Below, in pieces: positions 1-10,845 of a stretch of 64,000 nucleotides of DNA. How positions within the stretch are numbered: the stretch's first letter is position 1; each line of letters starts with the position of its first letter. Both the position numbers and the translations under genes were made by a program. Below the pieces are notes generated by a model. It had not been told where the DNA came from. It did not search any database and saw only the letters and a program-made list of their open reading frames with translations. This DNA is from Basidiobolus meristosporus CBS 931.73 (Eukaryota > Basidiobolomycota > Basidiobolomycetes > Basidiobolales > Basidiobolaceae): contig MCFE01000401.1 of the NCBI GenBank assembly GCA_002104905.1, positions 17,304-81,303 of the forward strand, written 5' to 3'.

Positions 1-1635
1 ACTTCGTAGTACCTTCAATTTACACCCAGTTTGTGTTTCTGCCATGTTCTTGAAGTGCTTAAACGTCTTTAAAGCTTCATCCTTTGTTTTGAGGAAGTAC
101 ACCCATGTATATCTTGTCTTGTCATCAATAAACGTCATAAAGTATCTCTTGGCTCCAAAGGACAGTGTTCTCATGGGGCCACATATGTCTGAGTGTACAA
201 TAGCCAATATCTTGTTGGTATTAATGCCTTCTGAGCTCTTGAAACGTTGCCTAGCTTGTTTGCCATATGAACATCCCTTACAAACATTCAATTTGATCGG
301 AATTGAGTATTTTAGGCCCAAAACAAGCTGATTTTTCACCAATTGGCTCATTTTCTGTTCCCCTATGTGTCCTAGCCTCCTATGCCACGTCTCCCAGTTG
401 GTTTCATCAGTTTCAGCAATGTTGACATACTCAGGTACAATGATCTTGCATTGTAACTTGTATATATTGTGATCTCTGATTCCCGAAGCTAATTTTTGTC
501 CATTTTCACTCAATATTGAGCAGCTCAGCTTAGTAAAAACAAATTTCAGTCCCTGAGTAGTTGCTTTACTGACTGAGAGTAGGTTCTTAGCTATTCCAGG
601 TACATAGAGTACGTCAGTCAGTTTTGCTGTTGTTGCCCCTGAGTTATCACTCATATTTAGTTGTATAGACCCACTAGCGGTAGCTTCCAATGCAGAGTTA
701 TCTCCCAGATAAACCTCTCTTACGGGAATAGTCTTTAAGTTGCTGAACCAATCCTTTATACCACAAATATGCTGTGATGCTCCAGAGTCAATATACCATT
801 CATTACTTCGGTTACTTGCACTCTCTTGTATAGTGACAAATAACTGTTCATCAGTAGTTATATGGTTTGCCTGCTCTAGTTTCTGTTTTTCGTCTGCTTG
901 TTTCTTCTTGCATTCTCTTGCCCAGTGTCCTGGTTTCTTACAGTAGTTACAGCAGCCAGGTTTTCTTCGGTTTTGTTGCTTTCCCTTCTTTTCTGCATGC
1001 CACTCTGAACTGAATAAAGCATTATCTTCAGTTTTCTCTGCTTGATCATTACGTCTGAGTTCTTCATGGAGAAGTCTTCCTTTGACATAGTCTAAAGTCA
1101 AGTTGTCTTCTCTGCTTTCAAAAGAAAGTATGAGTGGCTCATACTCGTCTGGTAGGCTGCAAAGCAGACAGAGTATCTTTTCTTCATCATCTACACCAGC
1201 ATTAATACTGTAAAGTTCTTCTGCAAGTGTCTCCATTCTGGTAATGAGTTGTAGCATGTCATCATCTGGCTTTTTTCTCATGTTGAAGAACTTTCGTTTC
1301 AAATAAAGCTTGCTTGATACTGACTTTGCTCTAAAGATCTTCTCTAAGGATTCCCATGCTGCTTTGGCAGTATTTGAGGCATGGATTTGTCCAATGAAGG
1401 AGTCTTGCACATTGATGCATATTGCATTGAAGGCCTTTCTCTCCTTCTCTTGAAACTTCTCCACATCTTCTGCTGTTCCTTTGGGCTCAACTTCCTTTCC
1501 TGTTACTATGTTCCAAAGCTTTCTTTCCTCAAGGTGGATCTGCATCTTGATTCTCCAAAGTCTGTAGTTCTTCCCATCAAACCTCTCCTTTACAGGGAAG
1601 ATGTTGGTATTGCTTTGTTTGCTGGTAGAAGTCAT
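1..1635 (-). CDS. Copia A1 Gag-Pol polyprotein, N-terminal part (runs off left edge)
   Basis: Read on the minus strand from the ATG at 1635, the frame stays open for 545 codons to base 1 with no stop, so the gene continues outside the window. Residues about 1-220 are copia-type Gag. A CX2CX4HX4C zinc knuckle lies at about residues 229-242. The aspartic protease D-S-G is at about 283 (motif YIDSGASQH). A GAG-pre-integrase HRRLGH with CxxC follows at about 415-455, and the start of the integrase core (HSDICGPM, then FIDD and TWVYF) at about 480-520. The LTR and primer-binding site lie directly upstream, in the order expected for a Ty1/copia element. The reverse transcriptase would be beyond the edge. 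The close relative A2 at 4307 has many stops, so this copy is much younger and may be functional. Confidence 0.9.
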   Translation of the reverse strand, partial: MTSTSKQSNTNIFPVKERFDGKNYRLWRIKMQIHLEERKLWNIVTGKEVEPKGTAEDVEKFQEKERKAFNAICINVQDSFIGQIHASNTAKAAWESLEKIFRAKSVSSKLYLKRKFFNMRKKPDDDMLQLITRMETLAEELYSINAGVDDEEKILCLLCSLPDEYEPLILSFESREDNLTLDYVKGRLLHEELRRNDQAEKTEDNALFSSEWHAEKKGKQQNRRKPGCCNYCKKPGHWARECKKKQADEKQKLEQANHITTDEQLFVTIQESASNRSNEWYIDSGASQHICGIKDWFSNLKTIPVREVYLGDNSALEATASGSIQLNMSDNSGATTAKLTDVLYVPGIAKNLLSVSKATTQGLKFVFTKLSCSILSENGQKLASGIRDHNIYKLQCKIIVPEYVNIAETDETNWETWHRRLGHIGEQKMSQLVKNQLVLGLKYSIPIKLNVCKGCSYGKQARQRFKSSEGINTNKILAIVHSDICGPMRTLSFGAKRYFMTFIDDKTRYTWVYFLKTKDEALKTFKHFKNMAETQTGCKLKVLRS

Positions 1636-1658
1636 CTTTAGAATAGATTAAGGCAATC

Positions 1659-1671
1659 GGGGCTCATAACC
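1659..1671 (-). other. Primer-binding site of copia A1 (half-tRNA-iMet type)
   Basis: Minus strand reads GGTTATGAGCCCC, directly abutting the LTR end. This is complementary to the anticodon stem-loop region of initiator tRNA-Met rather than to a tRNA 3' CCA end. Drosophila copia uses the same internal, cleaved-tRNA strategy. Identical sites occur in A2, B1, B2 and B3. Confidence 0.75.
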
Positions 1672-2040
1672 TGTTGCAATTTAAGAAGTGATTTGGATAT
1701 AAGGAACTTATCAAGAAATAGTGATAATAGTTGAACTGTTGTTTATTCATCAAGAAGCTCAGTATTTATACCTTTGTAGAAGTAATACAGCTGCAACACT
1801 AAGTAGGGAGGGTTTCTCAATATTCAGGAGCATTCTGTAACAGTTTCAGGGTTAGTACATAATGTTTGCTAATAGTGCTAATTTGATCCTGACTATAGGG
1901 GAATAATCATAAGATCATATATCTGGAGAAAGTGGCGAAGTCAAGGCAGTAAATGAGTCCTACAGTAACTAGGACTAGCCTAGAATTGTTAAGTAAATTT
2001 TTAGCTGCTGAATGATACCAAATAGTCCAATATTTCAACA
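1672..2040 (-). repeat. 5' LTR of copia A1
   Basis: 369 bp, TGTTGAAATATT at one end and AATTGCAACA at the other (read on the minus strand), matching the two LTRs of A2 (3904-4269 and 7804-8171). It contains a TATAAA-like box next to AATACTGAGC. The other LTR is outside the window, so the target duplication cannot be checked. It is inserted in the T0 second-gene remnant. Confidence 0.9.
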
Positions 2041-2251
2041 TCTACCTCACTGGAGTGTGTCTCAACTGGGTGCACTTCTAACTTTTAAGAAAACCGCAGT
2101 GTTGTTTAGGTAGATCATCTTGACGTATAGGGATTCAGACTGCATTGGGCTTAAGGCATTAGTTGGTAAAAATTGCAGCTTTTTTTTGCACATTCCTGTC
2201 TCTTACTTGGGTTAACATCTTTCCCATCACTTTGTCTTTTATCCAATGTAG
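2041..2251 (-). pseudogene. T0: fragment of the Tnp2-type element's second gene
   Basis: Matches 33670-33870 in the same orientation, including the tract rich in T and the 'GCATTAGTTGGTAAAAATTG' stretch. It is the C-terminal half of the minus-strand gene that accompanies the T-family transposase. Interrupted on the left by copia A1 and on the right by a foreign gag segment. Confidence 0.6.
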
Positions 2252-2570
2252 TTACAGGTAGAGATTGTAGAGCATCCCATCATGGTGGCTGACCTGATCT
2301 TGTTGTGGTACCACTGCAAAGCTGCATCTACCAGGTAAGAGGCTGCATAATGTAACTTGCTTTCTGGAGCAATTCCTTTGGCCTTAAGAGCTTCTTCAAT
2401 CTGAAAGAGCCAAGTTCCCAGGTATTCATTGACTCTGCCATGGTACTGGTTGACCTTCACACTAAAGTTGCTCTTGACAGGGTTTTGCTGGCTTTGGGCC
2501 ATGGTACTCATTCCTTGATGCTGCAGGCTAAGGATCTGGAGTAACTGTTGCTGTTGGGCCAGGATTTGCG
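2252..2570 (-). pseudogene. Gypsy C-family gag fragment embedded in T0
   Basis: Encodes about 105 residues of the same Gag as element C (22655-24590): a Gln-rich stretch, then NSFSVKVNQYHGRVNE-like, EEALKAKGI, and the DAALQWYHNKIRSAT motif of retrotransposon gag proteins. No LTR is attached. Both ends join T-family second-gene sequence, replacing about 1.2 kb of that gene. The first residues of the open frame are T-derived, not gag. Confidence 0.75.
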
Positions 2571-2755
2571 GCCTGAGGAGTCCAGAATAATACATTCAGT
2601 GAGTAGTCTGTGAACATGGCCTTCTTTGGACACAGTGCTGTGTTTTGCTTTGAATATCAAAGCATGCTATTGTTCAACTGCTCTTCTGCTGCTGTCAGCA
2701 GTGGGGTATGGTAGAAAACCATACAACCATGTCTTATTTTTTGGTAGGATATATA
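2571..2755 (-). pseudogene. T0: N-terminal end of the second gene
   Basis: Aligns with 35055-35250, including the conserved tract around AATATCAAAGCA and the TTATTTTTT stretch at the presumed start codon. It marks the divergent promoter side of the T0 copy. Confidence 0.6.
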
Positions 2756-2970
2756 TAGATGTGAATTAGATCAACAAGGAAATAATGCTCTATATATATG
2801 CTTATGTAGTGCCACAACTTTATTTGAATGCGTGCGAAGGTAGGTCCTCATTAAGTTTTACATTCATACAGGTGCAATTTCTCAGAACAAGACTGTCTCA
2901 GAATCATATTGGTAAATACAAAATGGTAATATAATAGCATTATGTTGCTGAATATCAATCTGCTTGCCCC

Positions 2971-3482
2971 ATGGCAAAGACTACTTTGCTTTAACATTGT
3001 AAGATAAGAGAAAAAGACCATGCGGCAGTTATCACAAGCATCTCAGTCATGAAGCATGCCCACAGCATAGAATGTACAAAATGGAGCATGTCTAGTATTT
3101 TGCTACACAAGTTATATATGTGTATTCTTCAGGTACTGGTATTACAATAATATATTGCTAGTCCCTTTATGCTTCCATAATGGCACCTGGCTGCACTTGT
3201 TCCCTTAAGAAGCCTGAGTTGGGTTAGTTTTGATGCCTTTTGATTCACCTCAGCCTTGCAAATATGGCCTGAAATGTTTGAGCTCTGAAGAACAAGGCTT
3301 GCTGATGGAACGTGAGCCTATCTCCTTTCACAGCAGTACCCTACAGGAGCTTTTCAAAGTCCAATTATACAAAGAGACAACAACTATGAAAAGTAAGCCT
3401 AGGATAATTTTTGGAGCCAAGTGAGGCCAATAATCCATATGCTGATGAATGATGTGATGTTGTGGCTGAAGTAGTGGCATGA
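2971..3482 (+). pseudogene. T0: N-terminal fragment of Tnp2-like transposase
   Basis: Starts at an ATG matching the T3 transposase start (35466). It shares the downstream MPFxSxQPxxYG and ELISxxSST segments and the region ahead of 'GATGTGATGTTGTGGCT'. Several stops (the first within 10 codons) and frameshifts make it dead. At about 3482 it ends abruptly against Harbinger sequence. Confidence 0.6.
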
Positions 3483-3499
3483 TTGAATATGGTTGCTGG

Positions 3500-3903
3500 T
3501 AGCATTACTTATGTAGCTTTGCATAGTGCATTTCTTGCTTTATTTGCTTCTCTTTATCTCCAGACATATTTCTCTCCAAGAATGTTTACTTATATGAATA
3601 TACCGGGTATTTTAATAATAATAAGTATCTTAATTGTATTGCCCATTCTGCTATTCTCTCTTATGTATAACTTTCCTCTGTATTTACCTACTAGTATGCT
3701 AAATCTGTTTAGATATTAAAGTGCAAGCTCTACTCACACTCTGAAATGATTGAATACCTCATTGTAGAGCTGCTGATTGCTGCTAAGCACACCATTTCTT
3801 AGCGTTTAAAAAGCTGTAATACAACCTTATCTCTGACAATCCTCAGGTATAAAAGCTGGCTCAGCCATACATTTTCCCCTCCTCTGAATTCTGGATCATT
3901 TTC
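3500..3903 (-). pseudogene. H0: C-terminal part of Harbinger-like DDE transposase
   Basis: On the minus strand this aligns with 31440-31720: the HFRV segment carrying the third acidic residue, the LSRKQQLYNEI block, and the downstream GKYRGRS block are recognisable. Multiple stops. The copy is cut at 3903 by copia A2 and resumes at 8172. Confidence 0.7.
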
Positions 3904-4269
3904 TGTTGAATATAGGATTATTTGGTATCATTCTGCAGCTAAAATTTACTTAACAATTCTGGACTAGTCTTGGTCACTGTAGGACTAACTACAGCTCTAA
4001 CTCTGCCACTTTCTTCAGATCTATGATCTTATGATTATTCCCCTATAGTCAGGATCAAATTAGTACTAATACTAACTATTATGTACAAACCCTGAAACTG
4101 TTACAGAATGCTCCTGAATATTGAGAAACCCTCCTTACTTAGTGTTACAGCTGTATTACTTCTACAAAGGTTTAAATATTGAGCTTCTTTATTAATAAAC
4201 AACAGCTCAACTATTATCACTATTTCTTGATAAGTTCCTTATATCCAAATCACATCTTAAATTGCAACA
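3904..4269 (+). repeat. 5' LTR of copia A2, with primer-binding site directly after
   Basis: 366 bp, TGTTGAATAT...TTGCAACA. Followed without a gap by GGTTATGAGCCCC (4270-4282), the half-tRNA-iMet-type primer site. Confidence 0.9.
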
Positions 4270-4306
4270 GGTTATGAGCCCCAATTGCCTTAATCTATTC
4301 TAAAAG

Positions 4307-7300
4307 ATGACTGCTAGCAGCAAACAGAGCAATACCAACATCTTCCCTGTAAAGGGGAGGTTTGATGGGAAGAACTGCAGACTTTGGAGAATCAAGTTGC
4401 AGATCCACCTTGAGGAAAGGAAGCTTTAGAGCATAGTAACAGGAAAGGAATTTGAGCCCAAAGGAACAGCAGAGGAAGTGGAGAAGTTTCAAGAGAATGA
4501 GAGAAAGGCCTTCAATGCCATATGCATCAATGTGCAAGACTCCTTCATTGGACAAATCCATGCCTCAAATACTGCCAAAGCAGCACGGGAATCCTTAGAG
4601 AAGATCTTTAGAGCAAAGTTAGTATCAAGCAAGCTTTATTTGAAACAAAAGTTCTTCAACATGAGAAAAAAGCCAGATGATGACATGCTACAACTCATTA
4701 CCAGAATGGAGACACTTGCAGAAGAACTTTACAGTTTTAATGCTGGTGTAGATGATGAAGAAAAGATACTGTGTCTGCTTTGCAGCCTATCAGACAAGTA
4801 TGAGCCACTCATACTTTCTTTTGAAAGCAGAGAAGACAACTTGACTTTAGACTATGTCAAAGGAAGACTTCTCCATGAGAACTCAGACATAATGTTCAAG
4901 CAGAGAAAGTTGAGGATAATGCTTTATTCAGTTCAGAAAGGCACTCAGAAACAAAGGTAAAGCAACAAAACCAAAGAAAACCTGGCTGCTGTAACTACTG
5001 TAAAAAGCCAGGACACTGGGCAAGAGAATGCAACAAGAAATAAGCAGGCAAAAAACAGAAACTAGAGCAGGCAAACCATATACTTACTGATGAACAGTTA
5101 TTTGTCACTATACATGAGAGTGCAAGTAACCAAATTAATGAATGGTATATTGACTCTGGAGCATCACAGCATATTTGTGGTATGAAATATTGGTTCAGCA
5201 ACCTAAAGACTATTCCTGTAAGAAAGGTTTATCTAGGAGATAACTCTGCAATGGAAGTTACCGCTAGTGGGTTTATACAACTAAATATGAGTGATAACTC
5301 AGGGGCAACAACAGCAAAACTGACTGACGTACTATATGTACTTGGAGTAGCTAAGAACCTACTCTCAGGCAGTAAAGCAACTACTCAGGGACTGAAATTT
5401 GTTTTTACTGAGCTGAGCTGCTCAATATTGAGTAAAAATGGACAAAAATTAGCTTTGGTAATCAGAGATCACAATATTTACAAGTTACAATGCAAGATCA
5501 TTGTACCTGATCATGTCAACATTGCTGAAACTGATGAAACCAACTGGGAGATGTGGCATAGGAGGCTAGGATTAATAGGGGAACAGAAAATGAGCCAGTT
5601 GGTGAAAAATCAACTAGTTTTCGGCCTAAATTACACCATTCTGATCAAATTGAATGTCTGTAAGGGATGTTCATATGGCAAACAAGCTAGGCAACAATTC
5701 AAGAGCTCAGGAGGCTTCAATACCACAAAAATACTGACTATTGTACACTCAGACATATGTGGCCCCATGACAACACTGTCCTTTGGAGCCAAGAGATACT
5801 TATGACGTTTATTGATGACAAGACAAGATATACATGGGTGTACTTCCTCAAAATAAAGGATGAAGCTTTAGAGATATTTAAGCACTTCAAGAACATGACA
5901 GAAACGCATATTGGGTGCAAATTGAAGGTGCTATGAAGTGACATTGGAGGGGAACATTGCTCAAAAGATTTTGCAAAATACTGCTCATCTACTAGTATAC
6001 TTCAACAGACCACTGTTCCCTATATTCCACAGCAAAATAGAGTAGCAGAACGTGCAAATAGAGTAATAGTAGAGATGGGAGGATCTATGCTACATGATAA
6101 GGGAATGGACTACAGGTTTTTGGCTGAATCTGTTCCTACTGCTGTATACATCAATAACAGATGCCCAATTACAGCACAACAAGATGCTACACCCTTTGAA
6201 GCATATACAGGCAAAAAACCAGATCTCCAGCACCTCAGATCTTTGGCAGTGATGTTTTTTATCACATCCCTGACAAAATACGCTTAAAGCTGGAACCAAA
6301 GAGTATGCAAGGGACCTTTCTTGGGTATTGTGAAGATACTAAAGGGTATAGAGTGTATGATGGCAAATTCAGAAGCTGATCAAGAGCAGGGACATTGTAT
6401 TTGAGGCAAATTCAGATCAGAAAGCCACAGAAATCATTGGCCAGCTGCCTGATGATGCAATCAACACAAATGAAGAAGATACGTACCAAATCCAGCCAGA
6501 GATGGAAGATACTTCTACCACTTGCAGATCAGAACAGATTATCCCAGTTAGGAGATCTACCAGAATAAGAAATGCCCCTGGATCTTGGTAGCAGACATCC
6601 AATGATCATGAAGAAGCTTATCTTGCCCTATGTGCTAAACCTCGGAATCTGGAACAGGCAATGCAAAGTCCAGATGCTACTAAGTGGCAACAAGCCATGC
6701 AGGAGGAGTACCAATCACTGATCATGGCTAAAATGTGGGAACTGGTAGATTTACCAAATGGGAGAAAGCCAATAGGATGTAGATGGGTCTACAAGATCAG
6801 GATATCCTCAAATGGTGCCGTTGATAAGTACACGGCTAGATTGGTGGCTAAAGGCTATTCCCAGATCCAGGGACTAGACTTTAAGGAAACACTTGCTCCA
6901 GCCGCCAAGTTTAACTCCATTAGGACAGTTCTAGCCTTGGCAGCTGTACAAAGTCTAGACCTACTCCAAATGGATGTCAAAACAGCCTTTCTAAAAGGGG
7001 ATTTGCAAGAAACTCTATAGTGTAAACAGCTCAAAAACGGTGTAATCATCCTAGCTCTTTATGTGGACAACCTAATTATGGCTACAAGTGATCAAGAGGG
7101 CTCAAATATGGACCAAAACTTTCCCTATCAATCAATGGTTGGTAGCCTAATGTACTTGATGGTGTCTACACATCCAGATATTGCAGTGGCAGTTGGAATA
7201 GTCAGTCAATTCATGCAGAATTATGAATCAGATCAAATTGCTGCAGTTAAGCGGATTTCCAGATATCTACAAGGTACCATATATATGGTACTGGAATACT

Positions 7301-7809
7301 CTGAAGCAGCTAATAGGCAAAAAATTGATGGTTATAGTAATTCAGATTGGGGTAGGGATCTGATTGACAGCAGCACTACCACAGGCTATGTATTTCTTTA
7401 TGCTGGTGCAGCTATCACTTGGAATTGCAAGAAACAACCAACTGTGGCCCAATCTACTACTGAAACTGCATATATGGCTGCATGTCAAGCAACTAAGGAG
7501 GCTATATGGCTACAAAAATTATTCAAAGACTTATGTTTTAGCATGGGTGAACCAACTTGTATATGCAAGGATAATCAAAGTTGTATGTCATTGGCTAGAA
7601 GTCCTATTAATCATGCCAGAACTTGGCACATTGATATACAGCATCACTTTGTGAGGGAAGCTGTAGAAAATAACTTAGTAGAGTTAGTGTACTGCCCAAA
7701 TAACAAAATGGTTGCAAATATATTGACAAAACCACTAGCTAGGTCACAATTTGAGAATCTCAGAGAGGAATTAGGATTAAGAAATTATTTAGTTGAGGGG
7801 GAGTGTTGA
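4307..7809 (+). pseudogene. Copia A2 gag-pol, degraded
   Basis: Order along the strand: Gag (4307-4950), zinc knuckle near 4990-5040 out of frame, protease (IDSGASQH near 5151), GAG-pre-integrase and CxxC (5540-5680), integrase core (5740-6290), N-terminal reverse transcriptase (WVYKIR...DVKTAFLKG, 6660-7016), then YVDN in place of YVDD near 7063. RNase H (SNSDWG, ends KPLAR) runs to 7809, with the stop codon inside the 3' LTR. An early TAG at 4427-4429 replaces the TGG seen in A1. Frameshifts occur near 4890, 5805 and 6280. About 400-500 bp of reverse transcriptase is deleted at 7015-7050. Not functional. Confidence 0.9.
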
Positions 7810-8171
7810 AATATTGGACTATTTGGTATCATTCTGCAGCCAAAAGATTACTTAACAATTCTGGACTAGTCTTGGTCACTGTGGGACTAATTTACAGTTC
7901 TAACTTAGCCACTTTCTTCAGATCTATGATCTTATGATTATTCCCCCATAGTCCGGATCAAATTAGTATAATACTAGCTATTATGTACTATTCCTGAAAC
8001 CGTTACAGAATGCTCCTGAATATTGAGAAACTTGCCTTACTTAGTGTTACAGCTATATTACTTCTACAAAGGTATAAATACTGAGCTTCTGTATTAATAA
8101 ACAACAGCTCAACTATTATCACTATTCCTTGATAAGTTCCTTTTATCCAAATCACTTCTTAAATTGCAACA
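7804..8171 (+). repeat. 3' LTR of copia A2
   Basis: 368 bp, TGTTGAAATATTGG...TTGCAACA. A purine tract GAGGGGGAG lies immediately upstream. Several substitutions separate it from the 5' LTR, consistent with an old insertion. Confidence 0.92.
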
Positions 8172-8410
8172 TTTTCTACCCAGAGTGCTTTGTCATGCCT
8201 ACTTCCTACAGATGGCCTACTTGACAGGATGATGTTAAGCTCAAAGTCAGATAGTGCCTGAAACTTGACACTATGTGCCTTTTATATGCCCAAATGAAAG
8301 TGCCTCTGCCCTCCAGAAGGTCTATTAATATCTGACTGGGAAGGTATCCAGAATACTCCTGTTGTGGAACCTGTCACAGAACACTCTGGGATATGAAAGC
8401 CTGTTAGAGC
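8172..8410 (-). pseudogene. H0: N-terminal/central part of Harbinger-like transposase
   Basis: Continuation of the 3500-3903 fragment across copia A2. On the minus strand it matches 31190-31440, including the first-Asp region (DTFPVRI in intact copies) and the GNIIWF block. At about 8410 it jumps to the divergent second gene, showing that H0 lost the whole intergenic centre. Confidence 0.7.
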
Positions 8411-9060
8411 TTCTGAATGAGTTTCAGACTCAAGTAATTAATCTCCTACATGATATAATGGTAGAATTATGTGGATTCCAAGAGCAACATGCACAGTACT
8501 CTTCAAGGCAACAGTTCCAGAGTATCAGACTGAGGGTAGGTGAAAACCTTGAGGAATTAGAAGGTGGGCTTCAAGAAGAAAAATACAAGCTATGGCCAAC
8601 TGCACCTATTGAACCAGCACACCTTGTGGGATTCAGTCCAGTCCATGCTGACACCCTTTACTTGAGTGCCACACACCAGGTTGATGCACATTGGGTGAGT
8701 GTATGTGGTTCAAAGCCAAGTTTCCTGAATTTGTCAAACTGCTCAATTGGGCACAAGTCCTTTAGAGCAGGCCAATTTGCATCAATAGGTTGCATCACAT
8801 CAGATTCAGCCAAAGGCCATGGCAATATATCAAGTTGCGCTTTTGTGTCCTGTTACACCTGATCATCAGCAAGTTACTTCTGGTCTGCCTGCACCACAGG
8901 AGCCATTGGTAAGTAAACAAACACATCAGCATTTGGCATTTCAGGACAGTTCTGCTGTGGTAGTGTAGAAGGAGGTATGTAGTAGTGCAACAACAATCCA
9001 TATAAAATGCTTCCATGGTATTCCTTGTGATAAAAAAATAGAAGACAATAATGCAGTTGT
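8411..9060 (+). pseudogene. H0: remnant of the Harbinger-associated second gene
   Basis: Encodes LLHDIMVELCGFQEQ and SSRQQFQSIRLRV, closely matching frames at 29389-29207 and 39084-38797 on the minus strand. Function unknown; no recognisable domain. It points away from the H0 transposase, the same divergent arrangement as in H1 and H2. The region after about 8900 is weakly similar to the other copies and has no long frame. Confidence 0.55.
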
Positions 9061-9067
9061 GTTAAGT

Positions 9068-9784
9068 TGCTATTATTGATCATGATCCAAATAGCACAAA
9101 CTTTTGCAATCCAAACAAAGCTTTTGTAAAGCAGTGACCATTGAAATTTAGGTGTGAATTATATGGCAGTTGTCTCACCTGTGAGACAGAACCCCTAAAG
9201 ATAAGCACCCTGCATAACTGTACAGCATCTGTAGCACCAGTACAGCAATTTGATCTGTCTAGCACCTACCTGGTTGGTTGCATGCTAGCAATGACTCCAG
9301 CTCCAATCACTAAAAGCATGGATTTACTTGCTTAATTGGTAAGATGTAGTATTTGTAGATGGATCAGGTAGCTTGTGTGTTGGACATTGAGCCAATTTGG
9401 GGCTCACAGCTATGGGATACATTTAGGTAAATCAATCACTGACATACCAGCCATTTGTAGCTAGGGTAATCAAAATGGTAAGTATTAGTGTAGATTGTAG
9501 TGTGATAAGCATTTAAATCTATTTACCTCAAAGAAACATTTCTGGACACCAGATTTAACCTGCCATAATAGTGGTGTCCAATTGCACATGCAATGCAAGC
9601 ATATTGAGTAGGTGGGCCAGCATCATTGTGTCAGATTGTGCCGTAGTGTACAAGATTGTCCCACATAGTGAAAAATTGCCTAATGGCAATCCTTTCTATT
9701 GGTGGCTACAGCATTGCCCCTGATTGTTCTTAAAAATCCAGGATTGTGCCACAGGCCTGGGTACAGTACATTGGAACAAGTCTA
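9068..9784 (-). repeat. M repeat, copy a (MITE-like)
   Basis: Reverse complement of 31760-32489. Shared landmarks are the GGAACAAGTCTA terminus (9773-9784), the TTGTCTCACCTGTGAGACAGAACCCCT region, and the 'AATTGCACATGCAATGC' block. No coding frame. The terminus is the same as that of palindrome P. Next to it on the right is a Tnp2 transposase fragment. Confidence 0.6.
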
Positions 9785-9930
9785 CTATGTATATGGTACA
9801 ACTTGACAACTGTCATACACTGGCAATAAATGGCTCAGAGACTGTACTGATACCAGCATGTAATAACAGTTGCATGGAATGCACATATGTATATGACACC
9901 AATGGGCAGTGTCTAACATGTCAGTAATCC
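9785..9930 (+). pseudogene. Tnp2-like transposase fragment
   Basis: Matches 36047-36195 (ETVLIPAxxNSCM region with Cys pairs). About 48 codons, isolated between an M repeat and an LTR remnant. Confidence 0.6.
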
Positions 9931-10052
9931 ATTACCATTGAACTAATATTACTGATTTGATATACAATACTGATCTAGTTATGGGCTAAACATCAACTAA
10001 TTGATCTGACCAAAAACTGATCTAACTTATATATCAAGCAGTAAATTATCAC
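9931..10052 (+). repeat. Truncated gypsy C-type LTR
   Basis: Aligns with the end of the LTRs at 21390-21513 and 24870-24988, from 'TACTGATCTAG' through 'CTGATCTAACTTATATATCAAGCAGTA'. Only the last ~120 bp are present. Confidence 0.5.
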
Positions 10053-10845
10053 AGTACTTCCAGCCCTGCTTGTGACATGCTCTTGAAGAAGTTTTAGATT
10101 TTTATCACTGTCAAGTCTTTCACTGCTATTATGAATGATAGCTTCATTTACTGAACCACATTTTCTCTTTGATAAATGTTGCACCTATGTGACTGTTTCT
10201 GCAAGCCTGTTGCTTATAGGCACTCTGCTGGCCACTTAATATTTCTTTGCTGCATGTTATAAGCATTCAGACCTTCTAGGTTTAACTAGTGAAATAACCT
10301 GTCTCCATGACATTGTCAGGAACCCTGTGGCTTTATACCTCTGTTAGTTCAATGGTATCCATACATTCTGTTCTTCAGCCAGCCCTGCAAGGTCTAGCAC
10401 CTGATCTACTGGACTTTACAATAAATCCTTGCAATATTCATGTGCTTTTTCTTCAGCACTGCTCTTGCCAAAGCACTGCAGCCTCTTGGTGTGTCTATTG
10501 ATGTTACAAGGTTCCTCTGTAGTTATAGTGGTTGTGTACTGAGTTTATGGCAGTGTTGCCTTCTCTGACAGTGGGATCTCTACTCTGAATACAATGGAGG
10601 ATGTGGAGGCAGTGTTGATGAGTTGCTTTTCTTGGTAAATCCTTCTTCCTTACTAGAGTATAGCACAACTGGCTGTACTACTAAATTGTGAGAAAACAGC
10701 TTTTGTCTTGTTGGCAATTCTTCTTGGCTATCATGAAAATGAGCCTGTTGTAGGCTGATGGCATGAATTGGTGAGAACTGCAGCCTTTTTATTATGCTTC
10801 CCTGCCTGATTGCACCTAGCCATACCTGTCATTTTGTGCAAACTG
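10053..10845 (-). pseudogene. T1: second gene of Tnp2-type element, internally deleted
   Basis: Two blocks match the T3 second gene: 10310-10520 equals 33345-33530, and 10560-10830 equals 33590-33840. Stops throughout. Near 10840 the sequence passes straight into transposase N-terminal sequence (matching 35697), so the promoter and N-terminal parts of both genes are missing. Confidence 0.6.

Larger units (their letters stand above)
3904..8171 (+). mobile_element. Copia A2, full-length but decayed LTR retrotransposon
   Basis: Two LTRs of 366 and 368 bp bracket a gag-pol remnant. The element is flanked by a perfect 5-bp target duplication TTTTC (3899-3903 and 8172-8176). The flanks are the two halves of one Harbinger-like copy, so the insertion site is known. 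At 4268 bp it is shorter than a complete element because part of the reverse transcriptase is missing around 7015. Confidence 0.93.

Noticed and set aside
3483-3719. 78-codon hydrophobic plus-strand frame that looks like a membrane protein
   Set aside because: It is the antisense of degraded Harbinger transposase sequence; the hydrophobicity comes from AT-rich antisense codons.
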